A stretch of DNA of 55,380 bases from an uncultured Selenomonadales bacterium. Its GTDB lineage: Bacteria > Bacillota > Negativicutes > Selenomonadales > Selenomonadaceae. The notes below the pieces were generated by a model that ran no database searches, was not told the origin of the DNA, and saw only the letters and a program-made list of their open reading frames with translations. The translations under genes and the position numbers were made by a program. Below, in pieces: positions 49,447 to 55,380 of this stretch. The stretch is taken from contig CALFJC010000050.1 of NCBI GenBank assembly GCA_937877655.1, forward strand, positions 1 to 55,380, read 5' to 3'. Numbering within the stretch: position 1 is the stretch's first letter; every line of letters begins with the position of its first letter.

Positions 49447-49481
49447 AAAAGCCCTTCGGCAAACGTCGGAGGGCTTTTTTT
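49447..49481. terminator. AAAGCCCTTCG-family terminator (unit 3), bidirectional
   Basis: GCCCTTCGGC (49451-49460) pairs with GTCGGAGGGC (49465-49474), loop AAAC, seven T. It also serves the convergent ABC ATPase gene ending at 49486. Confidence 0.9.
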
Positions 49482-49485
49482 ACGT

Positions 49486-50601
49486 TCAAGGCGGCGTTAT
49501 CTCCATGCTAACCTTATTTAAGCCCTCCGAACTCGAATATCTGAAATTTTTCCCGTATCCATACAAAATTTTCAAGCTCAAATCGTCTTCAGACGCATTT
49601 TTTTCAAACGGATTGTAATTTTTTCCGCCGCAAATCAAATTCAGCTCCAAAATCCTTTCAGACTCCGTGTAAATTATTTCCAACTCTATAAATATGTCGT
49701 TTTCATCGCCGTAACAGCCGTTTATCATTTCAAATATTATTTCCTCACTGCATAATTGCAATCTCCGCGAATATTTTTCTTTCAAGCCGTATTTATCCGC
49801 AAAAACCATGATTTTTCCTTGCATTTCGGGTAAATCGACGTGTCTTGAAGTAATTTCGTAATGAAAATACTTCTGTCGTCTTATAAATGCCGCTGTTTTC
49901 GGGAGTTTCGGCGCGTCAAATATCTGCGCGGGCGTTCCTTGCTCGTAAATCTCTCCATCCGCGAAAAATAACACTCTGTCAGCCACTTCTCGCGCAAAAT
50001 TCATCTCATGCGTCACTATCAGCATCGTTAAGCCCTGTTTTTTCAACATTCTTATCACGGAAAGCACTTCGCCGACCATTGTCGGGTCTAATGCGCTCGT
50101 CGGCTCGTCAAATAACAAAATTTCAGGCTCCATCATCATTGCTCGCACTATTGTCGCCCTTTGTTTCTGCCCGCCGCTCAATTCTTCAGGATAATTGAAC
50201 ATTTTTTCCGCTAATCCGACTCGTTCAAACAATTTTTTGGCTTTATCGTATGATTCTTGCGCCGAAATGCCTTTTAATTCTATCGGAGCCTCTATCGCGT
50301 TCTCTATTACCGTTTTTCCGTCAAATAAGTTGAATGTTTGGAATATCATTCCGATTTTTTGCCGAATCACGCTTAAATTTCCAGATTCAACTATATTTTG
50401 CCCGTTAAAAATAATTTTGCCTGCCGTCGGTCGCTCCAAAAGATTTATCATTCGCAAAAATGTCGATTTTCCCGTTCCCGAACCGCCGATTATCGAAATT
50501 ACTTCGCCGCGTAGCACTTCAAGGCTTAAATTTTTTATCGGAACAACTTCCGCGCTGTATTCCTTACGCAAATTCTCTATTCGCAATATTTTTTCGCTCA
50601 T
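49486..50601 (-). CDS. amino acid ABC transporter ATPase with an extra C-terminal domain
   Basis: 371 aa; ordinary GlnQ/HisP-type ATPases are about 245. Residues 1-245 have Walker A GGSGTGKST, Q-loop MIFQTFNLF, signature ELSGGQKQRA, Walker B ILLFDEPTSALDP and IVTHEM. Residues about 250-371 are an additional domain with YSRRLQLCSEEIIFEMINGC and ...LICGGKNYNPFEKNASEDDLSLKIL, whose pattern recalls a degenerate RsbW/HATPase fold. The ATG overlaps the upstream permease stop (ATGA), so the two are coupled. It energises import by the fused binding-protein/permease. Confidence 0.88.
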   Translation of the reverse strand: MSEKILRIENLRKEYSAEVVPIKNLSLEVLRGEVISIIGGSGTGKSTFLRMINLLERPTAGKIIFNGQNIVESGNLSVIRQKIGMIFQTFNLFDGKTVIENAIEAPIELKGISAQESYDKAKKLFERVGLAEKMFNYPEELSGGQKQRATIVRAMMMEPEILLFDEPTSALDPTMVGEVLSVIRMLKKQGLTMLIVTHEMNFAREVADRVLFFADGEIYEQGTPAQIFDAPKLPKTAAFIRRQKYFHYEITSRHVDLPEMQGKIMVFADKYGLKEKYSRRLQLCSEEIIFEMINGCYGDENDIFIELEIIYTESERILELNLICGGKNYNPFEKNASEDDLSLKILYGYGKNFRYSSSEGLNKVSMEITPP

Positions 50602-52085
50602 AATTTCACTCCTTGCAATATTTCAGAGATTTTCCTGTTTTTCGGGTCGATTTTCAGCGATATTACGTCCGTTATCAGAAATAACAGCTTTGACAGCAAT
50701 AAATACACCAAAGAAATTGTGATTATCGGAATAAATGCGTCGTAAGTCCGCGCTCTTATCAAATCTGCTGTTCTTGTTAAATCTTGCACAGCAATATAGC
50801 CGACTATCGCCGTTTCAAGCAGAATTACGTTTAATTGCAGCTGATAATTCGCGAAATTATTCCTTATTACTTGCGGCAAAATGAATTTTATAAATGCTCG
50901 ACGCTCCGAAAAGCCCAATGACAACGCCGCTTCCATTTGTCCGCCAGAAATACTCTCCGCGCCGCTTTTTATCATCGTAAACACCGAAATACTCAACACG
51001 ATTGAGAAAACTACAATCGCAACCGCACTTGCAGGCAAATTTAAACTGCCGAATACCACGTAATAGAAGAAAAGCAACAAAACCATCGTCGGAACGCCCT
51101 GCAATGTCCTGTAAATCGCGTCGATTATCCTGTTTGCAGAAGTTTTTTCGCGATAAAGCAGGTAAATTGCCAATCCAAGCAACGTTCCGAGTATTATTGA
51201 GAAAAAAGTTATCGTCAAAGTCGTTAATGCGCCGTCCAATATCATTTTCCAGCGATTTTCATAGATTAATGAGGCTTTTATTCGCTCTGAGACATTTAAA
51301 ACGCCGTTTGATTCGGAATTTATAACCGCAACAGCCTGTTCAACATGAATCGGATCGGCAAACAGCATACTTTTTTCGCGTTCGGGCAAAATTTCAATCG
51401 CATCCATGCCAATATCAATTTTTCCTGTCGTCACGTTTGCGAGCATTTCTTCAAAGGAAGTTACTCTTATTTCGTAGTCGTAACCGTAAGTCGCGCAGAA
51501 TTTATCGATAATTTCAGCCTCAAAGCCGACAACTTGCCCTTCGCGAAGATATTCAAAAGGCGGGCTTACAGCGTCGGTGCAAATTATCAATTTTCCATTC
51601 GCACCGGAAATATTTGACTTCATAAAAGTTCTTTTGCTCTCGTCACTGCGCAACCATTTAGTTTCCAACGCCTCAAGTTCGCCGTTTTGCTTAATCGAAG
51701 CGATAAATTCGTTCATTTGACTGCAAATTTTATGTCCGCGCTCATTTTTCGGGAAAATATAGCCTAATGGCACGTCGCCGAGCGATTCCGGCAAATAATC
51801 CACTTCGACGCCCTCAAATTTCAAATTTTCGGCGTAACTTTTGCCGATAACGAACGCATCAATCTTATTTTGCTTGAGATTTTGAACGAGATCGCTTAGA
51901 AAATAAAGATGAACGAATTTAGCATTGGGTAAAGCTTCACGAGCCTTAATTTCGTAACCGCACTCCGGCCACGCGCCGATTCGCGCCGTTTTTAGGTCGT
52001 CAAGGCTTTTTATCTCGCGATTTTCATTCTGACAGCCGCTTAACATCAGCGTTATCAGCATAATCATTAAAATTATCCTTCTCAT
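50598..52085 (-). CDS. fused amino acid-binding lipoprotein and ABC permease
   Basis: About 495 aa. Lipobox LMLSGC near the N-terminus. Then a segment that looks like lobe 2 of a family-3 binding protein (SLDDLKTARIGAW... IKQNGELEALETKWL), then one that looks like lobe 1 (GKLIICTDAVSPPFEYLREGQVVGFEAEI... ILPEREKSMLFADPIH), i.e. the reverse of the usual order. From about 285 a membrane permease follows, with the EAA loop EAALSLGFSERRAFIKFILPQ. Start taken at ATG 52085; a TTG four codons earlier abuts the AAAGGA. An adjacent ATPase completes the importer. Confidence 0.88.
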   Translation of the reverse strand: MRRIILMIMLITLMLSGCQNENREIKSLDDLKTARIGAWPECGYEIKAREALPNAKFVHLYFLSDLVQNLKQNKIDAFVIGKSYAENLKFEGVEVDYLPESLGDVPLGYIFPKNERGHKICSQMNEFIASIKQNGELEALETKWLRSDESKRTFMKSNISGANGKLIICTDAVSPPFEYLREGQVVGFEAEIIDKFCATYGYDYEIRVTSFEEMLANVTTGKIDIGMDAIEILPEREKSMLFADPIHVEQAVAVINSESNGVLNVSERIKASLIYENRWKMILDGALTTLTITFFSIILGTLLGLAIYLLYREKTSANRIIDAIYRTLQGVPTMVLLLFFYYVVFGSLNLPASAVAIVVFSIVLSISVFTMIKSGAESISGGQMEAALSLGFSERRAFIKFILPQVIRNNFANYQLQLNVILLETAIVGYIAVQDLTRTADLIRARTYDAFIPIITISLVYLLLSKLLFLITDVISLKIDPKNRKISEILQGVKL

Positions 52086-52156
52086 CGCCTGAATCAATCC
52101 TTTCTAAAAATATTTTTCGCGCCAGTTTAGCAATTTATTCAAAAGCAGTCAATCAA

Positions 52157-52188
52157 AAGCCCTTCGGCGGCGCGTCGGGGAGTTTTTT
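52157..52188 (+). terminator. orphan, degraded AAAGCCCTTCG-family terminator
   Basis: 'aaaagcccttcggcg' and 'cgtcgggga' followed by six T, at 52155-52188. It belongs to the family seen at 32.07, 33.90 and 49.45 kb, but no plus-strand gene precedes it now. The IS remnant abuts it at 52190, suggesting a lost or displaced unit. Confidence 0.55.
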
Positions 52189-52189
52189 A

Positions 52190-52651
52190 GGGTTTGTTGG
52201 TAAATTAAAAGTGAACAGCTGTCGAGGCAAGCAAAACAAAATTGAGAAAACAGACAGCTGATTTGTCGAAACGAGCAGCAATGTGGCGAAAATTCTTGAT
52301 ATGTTGAAAGAACCGCTCAACGAGGTTACGTTGCTTATACAATTACAAGCTTTATCGGCGAGAACTTTTTTGCCCGCAAGTAAATCAAGAGCAAGGTCTG
52401 AGTCGTGAATATGTCCGCCGGTCAAGACTACCTTTAAAACTTGCATTCTCTCGTTGAGGAGCACTTTGGTATTTTGCCGCCGCGTCCCTCTTTCTTGGAC
52501 TTCTCGAACAGAAATTTTATCTTGTTCCGCTGCGTATCCGTTAAATCTTTTTGGTAAAGTGAATTTGACATAAGCACTTCCTATTCTTTCAAAATCATTT
52601 CATAAGAGAATTGCTTGTGTTTTTCTTTTACTTGACTTTACCAACAACCCC
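52190..52651. mobile_element. decayed IS5-family insertion sequence
   Basis: A 462-bp element with 15-bp terminal inverted repeats that differ at one base (GGGTTTGTTGGTAAA at 52190-52204; TTTACCAACAACCCC at 52637-52651). Inside is an internally deleted transposase on the minus strand. An intact member would be about 0.8-1 kb. I cannot define a target duplication with confidence. The right end joins copy 3 of the dispersed repeat exactly where the hairpin present in copy 2 would be. Confidence 0.75.
52205..52571 (-). pseudogene. IS5-type transposase remnant
   Basis: Three collinear pieces in different frames. The N-terminus (MSNSLYQKDLTDTQRNKIKF, from 52571) carries the DLTD-Q-x-x-I motif. 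The middle piece has GGHIHDSDLALDLL and VLADKA, the catalytic-domain region. The C-terminus has ERFFQHIKNFRHIAARFDK followed by FLNFVLLAST, typical of IS5 transposases, ending at TAA 52205. At least two deletions or frameshifts separate them, so it cannot be active. Confidence 0.8.
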
Positions 52652-52762
52652 GGTTAAAAAAATAAATTTCATGATTGAATCTATCGAAGGTGCGAGCCGC
52701 CGCAACTACAAAGTTTTTGCGAATCCACTTTTTGAAAAAAAAGGACAAGTCTCCACAAAAAA
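52652..52762. repeat. dispersed intergenic repeat, copy 3 (hairpin part missing)
   Basis: 'ttaaaaaaataaatttcatgattgaatc' onward aligns with 37.58-37.69 kb over about 100 bp (roughly 85% by eye), including 'tttttgcgaatccacttt-tgaaaaaa'. The 14-bp inverted repeat that precedes it in copies 1 and 2 is absent and the IS end takes its place. The reading frame shared with copy 2 is not preserved. Confidence 0.65.
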
Positions 52763-52764
52763 TT

Positions 52765-52790
52765 ACCGCCCCACAATCGGAGGCGGTTTT
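52765..52790. terminator. transaldolase terminator
   Basis: ACCGCC/GGCGGT stem (52765-52770, 52782-52787). T-rich on the plus strand; on the minus strand AATTTTTT follows. Confidence 0.7.
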
Positions 52791-52812
52791 TAGTTTGGAA
52801 ATTTATTTAAAC

Positions 52813-53496
52813 TCATTGGAAGTCAAGCATGGTTTTATCTTTGCCCGCGAAATTTTCAAAGTCGGAGATAAAATCTTCAACAGCAGAATCAATCGCGAAA
52901 TTTTTTACGAGAGCGATAAAAATTTCGGGCGAAAGAGTAGCCGCGCTTATCCCGCACTTGCAAAGTTCCAAAACCTGTTGAGAATTTTTGAAACTCGCCG
53001 CAATAACTTCAGTCTCCATAAAATTTCTTTCAAAAATCTGCTGAATGTCTTTCGCAACCGTCAAGCCGTTAAAACCCATGTTGTCAATCCTGTTGACGTA
53101 GGGAGCCGCATAACTCGCGCCGCATTGCCCCGCAATGAAAGCTTGCATGGGCGTATAAATCGCCGTCGCCGTAAAAGGAATTTCGCTTGTTTCGTTCAAA
53201 ATTTTCATCGCCTTGAAACCTTCGGGCACGGCAGGAATTTTAACATAAGTATTCGTGCCCAAAAGCTTTGCGATATGCCAAGCCTCCTCAACGATTTTTT
53301 CTGCGCGGCGACTTACCGCTTGAACATGAAGTTGCGCGTCTTCGCCGATAAACTCGCGAATTTTTTTCAGCGTCTCGAAAGGATTGCCGCCAATTTTGGA
53401 AAGAATTGTCGGATTTGTTGTGACTCCGGCGACAGGATAAAATTCATAAATTTTTTTTATCTCGTCAAGGCGGGCGTCGTCAATCAAAAGTTTCAT
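52813..53496 (-). CDS. transaldolase / fructose-6-phosphate aldolase family
   Basis: A 227-aa short (FSA/TalC-type) class I aldolase in pentose-phosphate metabolism. LIDDARLDEIKKI, VTTNPTILSK, the Schiff-base Lys in YVKIPAVPEGFKAM, TATAIYTPMQAFIAGQCGASYAAPYVNRIDN and MAASF-like VIAASFKN are typical. The ATG at 53496 is used; an upstream GTG at 53505 is less well placed. It lies 15 bp after ndh and is probably co-transcribed. Confidence 0.9.
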   Translation of the reverse strand: MKLLIDDARLDEIKKIYEFYPVAGVTTNPTILSKIGGNPFETLKKIREFIGEDAQLHVQAVSRRAEKIVEEAWHIAKLLGTNTYVKIPAVPEGFKAMKILNETSEIPFTATAIYTPMQAFIAGQCGASYAAPYVNRIDNMGFNGLTVAKDIQQIFERNFMETEVIAASFKNSQQVLELCKCGISAATLSPEIFIALVKNFAIDSAVEDFISDFENFAGKDKTMLDFQ

Positions 53497-53511
53497 GCAA
53501 ATCACCCCGAA

Positions 53512-54783
53512 TCACTTCATCGGATCCAAGCTGATATTCGTAATGATTCTTCCGAGTCGTGCGCTCGTCAAGAAGTTCAACGCCCATTTGAAAGCAACCG
53601 TCATATTCGTATAAAAGCCTGCCAGCCTCAGCAAGTGAACAAACATCCACGCGCTCCAAGCCAAAAAACCTGTCATCTTCGGCTTGTTCACGACCGCCTC
53701 GCCTTTTCCGATTGTCGCCATCGCGCCAAGATCTTTGTAAACGAATTTTTCAAGCTTATTGCCGCCCTTAATGAGCGTCATGATATTTTTATGCGCAACT
53801 TTTGCCTGTTGAGTGGCAACCGGCGCGACTGTCGGGAGGGGACGTTTCATATCGCCGTGCATGAACGCCGCGCAGTCTCCGATAGCAAAAACATTTTTAT
53901 GAATTGCGCCGCGAACCATCAAATCTTCTTCAATCCAAACTCGCCCGTCGCGAGCACATTCCGCGCCGCAATTTTTCATCATATCGACGGCTCTGACGCC
54001 CGCCGCCCAAATAACCGTCGTCGTCGGGATTTTCACACCGTTTTTCAAAGTCAGAACGTCGCCGTCATAATCGACAACCTGCGTGTTCAACATGACCTCG
54101 ACGCCTTTTTTCTCCAGAACTTTAACGGTATGTTGTTGCAAATCTTCCGAGACCATAGGCAAAAGTCGCGGCGTCGCCTCAATCAATTTTATGCTGACGT
54201 CGTTGAAGTCGAGCTTATGGAATTCTTTTTTCTGAATCGCAATAAGCTCGGACAATGCGCCCGCCTCTTCAACGCCCGTGGGACCGCCGCCGACTACTAC
54301 GAAAGTCATGCGCTTTTTTCTGTCTTCGGGTGTGCGGTAAGGTTTTTCGGCGCGTTCAAACTCGTGAATGACATGGTTGCGAATATGAACTGCCTCTTGC
54401 AGAGTTTTCATCCCGAAAGAATGTTCCTCGACACTTTTCATCCCGAAAAAGTTGGTGGTTGCGCCCGCCGCGAGAATCAGATAATCGTAGTGAATCTCGC
54501 CGTGGTTGGTAATGACGACATCGCGTTCCTGATCAATGCCCTGCGCCTTAGCCATGTATAAAGTAACGTTTTGATTGTCGCGGAAGAAAGAACGAATCGG
54601 ATAGGCAACCTCGCCTGTCTCCAAAACTGCAGTCGATACCTGATACAAAAGCGGTTGGAACACATGGAAATTATGACGATCGATTAAAGTTATTTCTACA
54701 TTTTCTTTGGCGAAGAGTTGGGCGATTTTAATTCCTCCGAAGCCGCCGCCCACGATTACAATATGGGGCTTGCCGTTGACCAT
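53512..54783 (-). CDS. ndh: type II NADH dehydrogenase (NDH-2)
   Basis: A 423-aa FAD flavoprotein that oxidises NADH and reduces quinone at the membrane without pumping protons. FAD loop HIVIVGGGFGGIKIAQLF, LLYQVSTAVLETGEVAYPIR, LILAAGATTNFFGM, NAD loop FVVVGGGPTGVEEAGALSEL, TVIWAAGVRAVDMM, VFAIGDCAAF and APVATQQAKVAHKNI. The C-terminal amphipathic segment (FLAWSAWMFVHLLRLAGF) anchors it to the membrane. CAGGAGG precedes the ATG. Confidence 0.95.
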   Translation of the reverse strand: MVNGKPHIVIVGGGFGGIKIAQLFAKENVEITLIDRHNFHVFQPLLYQVSTAVLETGEVAYPIRSFFRDNQNVTLYMAKAQGIDQERDVVITNHGEIHYDYLILAAGATTNFFGMKSVEEHSFGMKTLQEAVHIRNHVIHEFERAEKPYRTPEDRKKRMTFVVVGGGPTGVEEAGALSELIAIQKKEFHKLDFNDVSIKLIEATPRLLPMVSEDLQQHTVKVLEKKGVEVMLNTQVVDYDGDVLTLKNGVKIPTTTVIWAAGVRAVDMMKNCGAECARDGRVWIEEDLMVRGAIHKNVFAIGDCAAFMHGDMKRPLPTVAPVATQQAKVAHKNIMTLIKGGNKLEKFVYKDLGAMATIGKGEAVVNKPKMTGFLAWSAWMFVHLLRLAGFYTNMTVAFKWALNFLTSARLGRIITNISLDPMK

Positions 54784-54832
54784 TTCAAAAAACCTCCTGA
54801 AAGTTGTAGTGAAAATTTTAACTTAACGGGCT

Positions 54833-54947
54833 AAAAAATATTCGGGATGATTTCCCGTCTCTATCGTTCTTTTTATGATTTACTCCTTGCCACAACCCCC
54901 TAACCCGTTATCTTCGGGTATAATAGCATAAAAATTTCTATTTTCAA
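54833..54947 (-). promoter_or_regulatory. ndh promoter and structured leader
   Basis: On the minus strand, TTGAAA (54942-54947), a 16-bp spacer and TATTAT (54920-54925). An ACCCG/CGGGT dyad (54903-54919) lies over the start site and could be an operator. About 50 nt later CGGGA/TCCCG (54843-54857) is followed by AATATTTTTTA, a terminator-like hairpin in the leader 50-60 bp before the ndh start. This suggests regulated read-through into ndh; no known riboswitch class is recognised. Confidence 0.45.
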
Positions 54948-55005
54948 TAGGGCGGGCGCAATTTCTTTTTAGATTATGGGCGAAGGAATAACGGACATTT
55001 TTTTT

Positions 55006-55380
55006 GCTCGGCTCTTACTTTGTGCAGATAAAGCCCGCAAATGATTCGACATGCGAAACATCTGCGCGGGAATATCGGTTGCTTAAAAATTTTTGCAGGC
55101 TCGGAAAAAATTTCGTGCGGCAGAGAAAATTTCTTCGGCTCGGCTCTTACTTTGTGCAAACGAAACCCGCAAAGGATTCGACATGAGAAAAATCAGCGCG
55201 GGAATATCGGTTGCTTAAAAATTTTTGCAGGCTCGAAAAAGTTTCATGTGGCAGAGAAAAAGTTCTTCGGCTCGTATCTTACTTTGTGCAAACGAAGCCC
55301 GCAAATGATTCGACATGAGAAAAATCAGCGCGGGAATATCGGTTGCTTAAAAATTTTTGCAGGCTCGAAAAAGTTTCATG
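55006..55380. repeat. 132-bp tandem direct repeat, at least 2.8 copies, open at the window end
   Basis: Units start at 55006, 55138 and 55270, with a period of exactly 132 bp. The anchor 'cttactttgtgca' occurs at 55014, 55146 and 55278. Units 2 and 3 are nearly identical, unit 1 is more diverged. Each holds a CCCGC...GCGGG dyad about 35 bp apart and 'aaaaatttttgcaggctcg'. The period is a multiple of three, but stops occur in the frames and no ribosome site is seen, so I read it as non-coding. It may continue beyond the window. Confidence 0.85.

Noticed and set aside
52675..54561. 628-codon plus-strand open frame opposite ndh and the transaldolase gene
   Set aside because: It spans two well-supported minus-strand genes and their gap; composition is that of a shadow frame (Arg, Asn, Phe, His rich).
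55006..55380. CRISPR array
   Set aside because: The period is 132 bp with the whole unit repeated; there is no short repeat with unique spacers and no cas gene.

Overview
The window looks like chromosome from an anaerobic, diderm (Gram-negative type) Firmicute, most likely class Negativicutes (Selenomonas-like). This is inferred from gene content. The firmicute-type genes are rpmE next to a DUF1385 gene, rplI followed by a LonC-type protease, carD, rbgA and FtsZ with an IDIPPWM tail. They are combined with an outer-envelope/secretion flavour: an HlyD-type adaptor, two large calcium-repeat (RTX-like) exoproteins, and secreted TPR and LPP20/FlgT-like proteins. The two-subunit methylmalonyl-CoA mutase fits a succinate/propionate fermenter. 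No rRNA, prophage or CRISPR array was seen. One tRNA (Pro, GGG anticodon) is present.

Layout. 0-9.4 kb: chemoreceptor, DUF1385, L31, a divergent ClpX-like ATPase, an MTAP-like phosphorylase, an HlyD-like adaptor, trpB with a possible attenuator leader, and dedA. 9.4-19 kb: tRNA-Pro, then a broken 5.5-kb CAP plus RTX-like exoprotein gene (single-base frameshift) and three secreted TPR/LPP20-like genes, one interrupted by an in-frame TGA. 19-25 kb, minus strand: rplI, lonC, a GT2 glycosyltransferase, an aminotransferase and a zinc-binding lipoprotein. 25-34 kb: ftsZ, sstT, carD, LCP, an MsrA-like protein without its catalytic Cys, a zinc-ribbon protein, a CydC-like ABC protein with a degenerate ATPase, rbgA, and a small strongly promoted unit. 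34-40 kb: serA/comEA, a ComGA/GspE ATPase, aroE, nhaC. 40-44.5 kb: mutA-mutB. 44.6-46.6 kb: a secreted HExxH metallopeptidase with RTX repeats. 46.7-49 kb: folD (with a decayed upstream copy of its 5' end) and a metallophosphoesterase. 49-52 kb: a double-glycine-leader peptide and an amino-acid ABC importer with unusual domain architecture. 52-55.4 kb: a decayed IS5-type element, a transaldolase, NDH-2, and a 132-bp tandem repeat running off the window end.

Main signals beyond ordinary genes. (1) Three small expression units (31.9, 33.0 and 49.0 kb) share a TTGACA / T-rich spacer / TATAAT promoter and a near-identical AAAGCCCTTCG terminator. Their spacers are 16, 18 and 14 bp, which suggests length-variable (phase-variable) promoters. 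One unit encodes a GG-leader secreted peptide. (2) The octamer CCGCGCAG/CTGCGCGG occurs about 40 times by hand count, against about 2 expected, and is absent from both RTX-like genes. (3) Several dispersed intergenic repeat families are present, one of which appears to have become the signal peptide of a lipoprotein. (4) A dyad covers the shared -10 of the divergent rpmE and clpX-like promoters. (5) The ABC importer has permuted substrate-binding lobes and an extra ATPase-like domain. Non-ATG starts (TTG, GTG) are common here and are set by clear Shine-Dalgarno positions.
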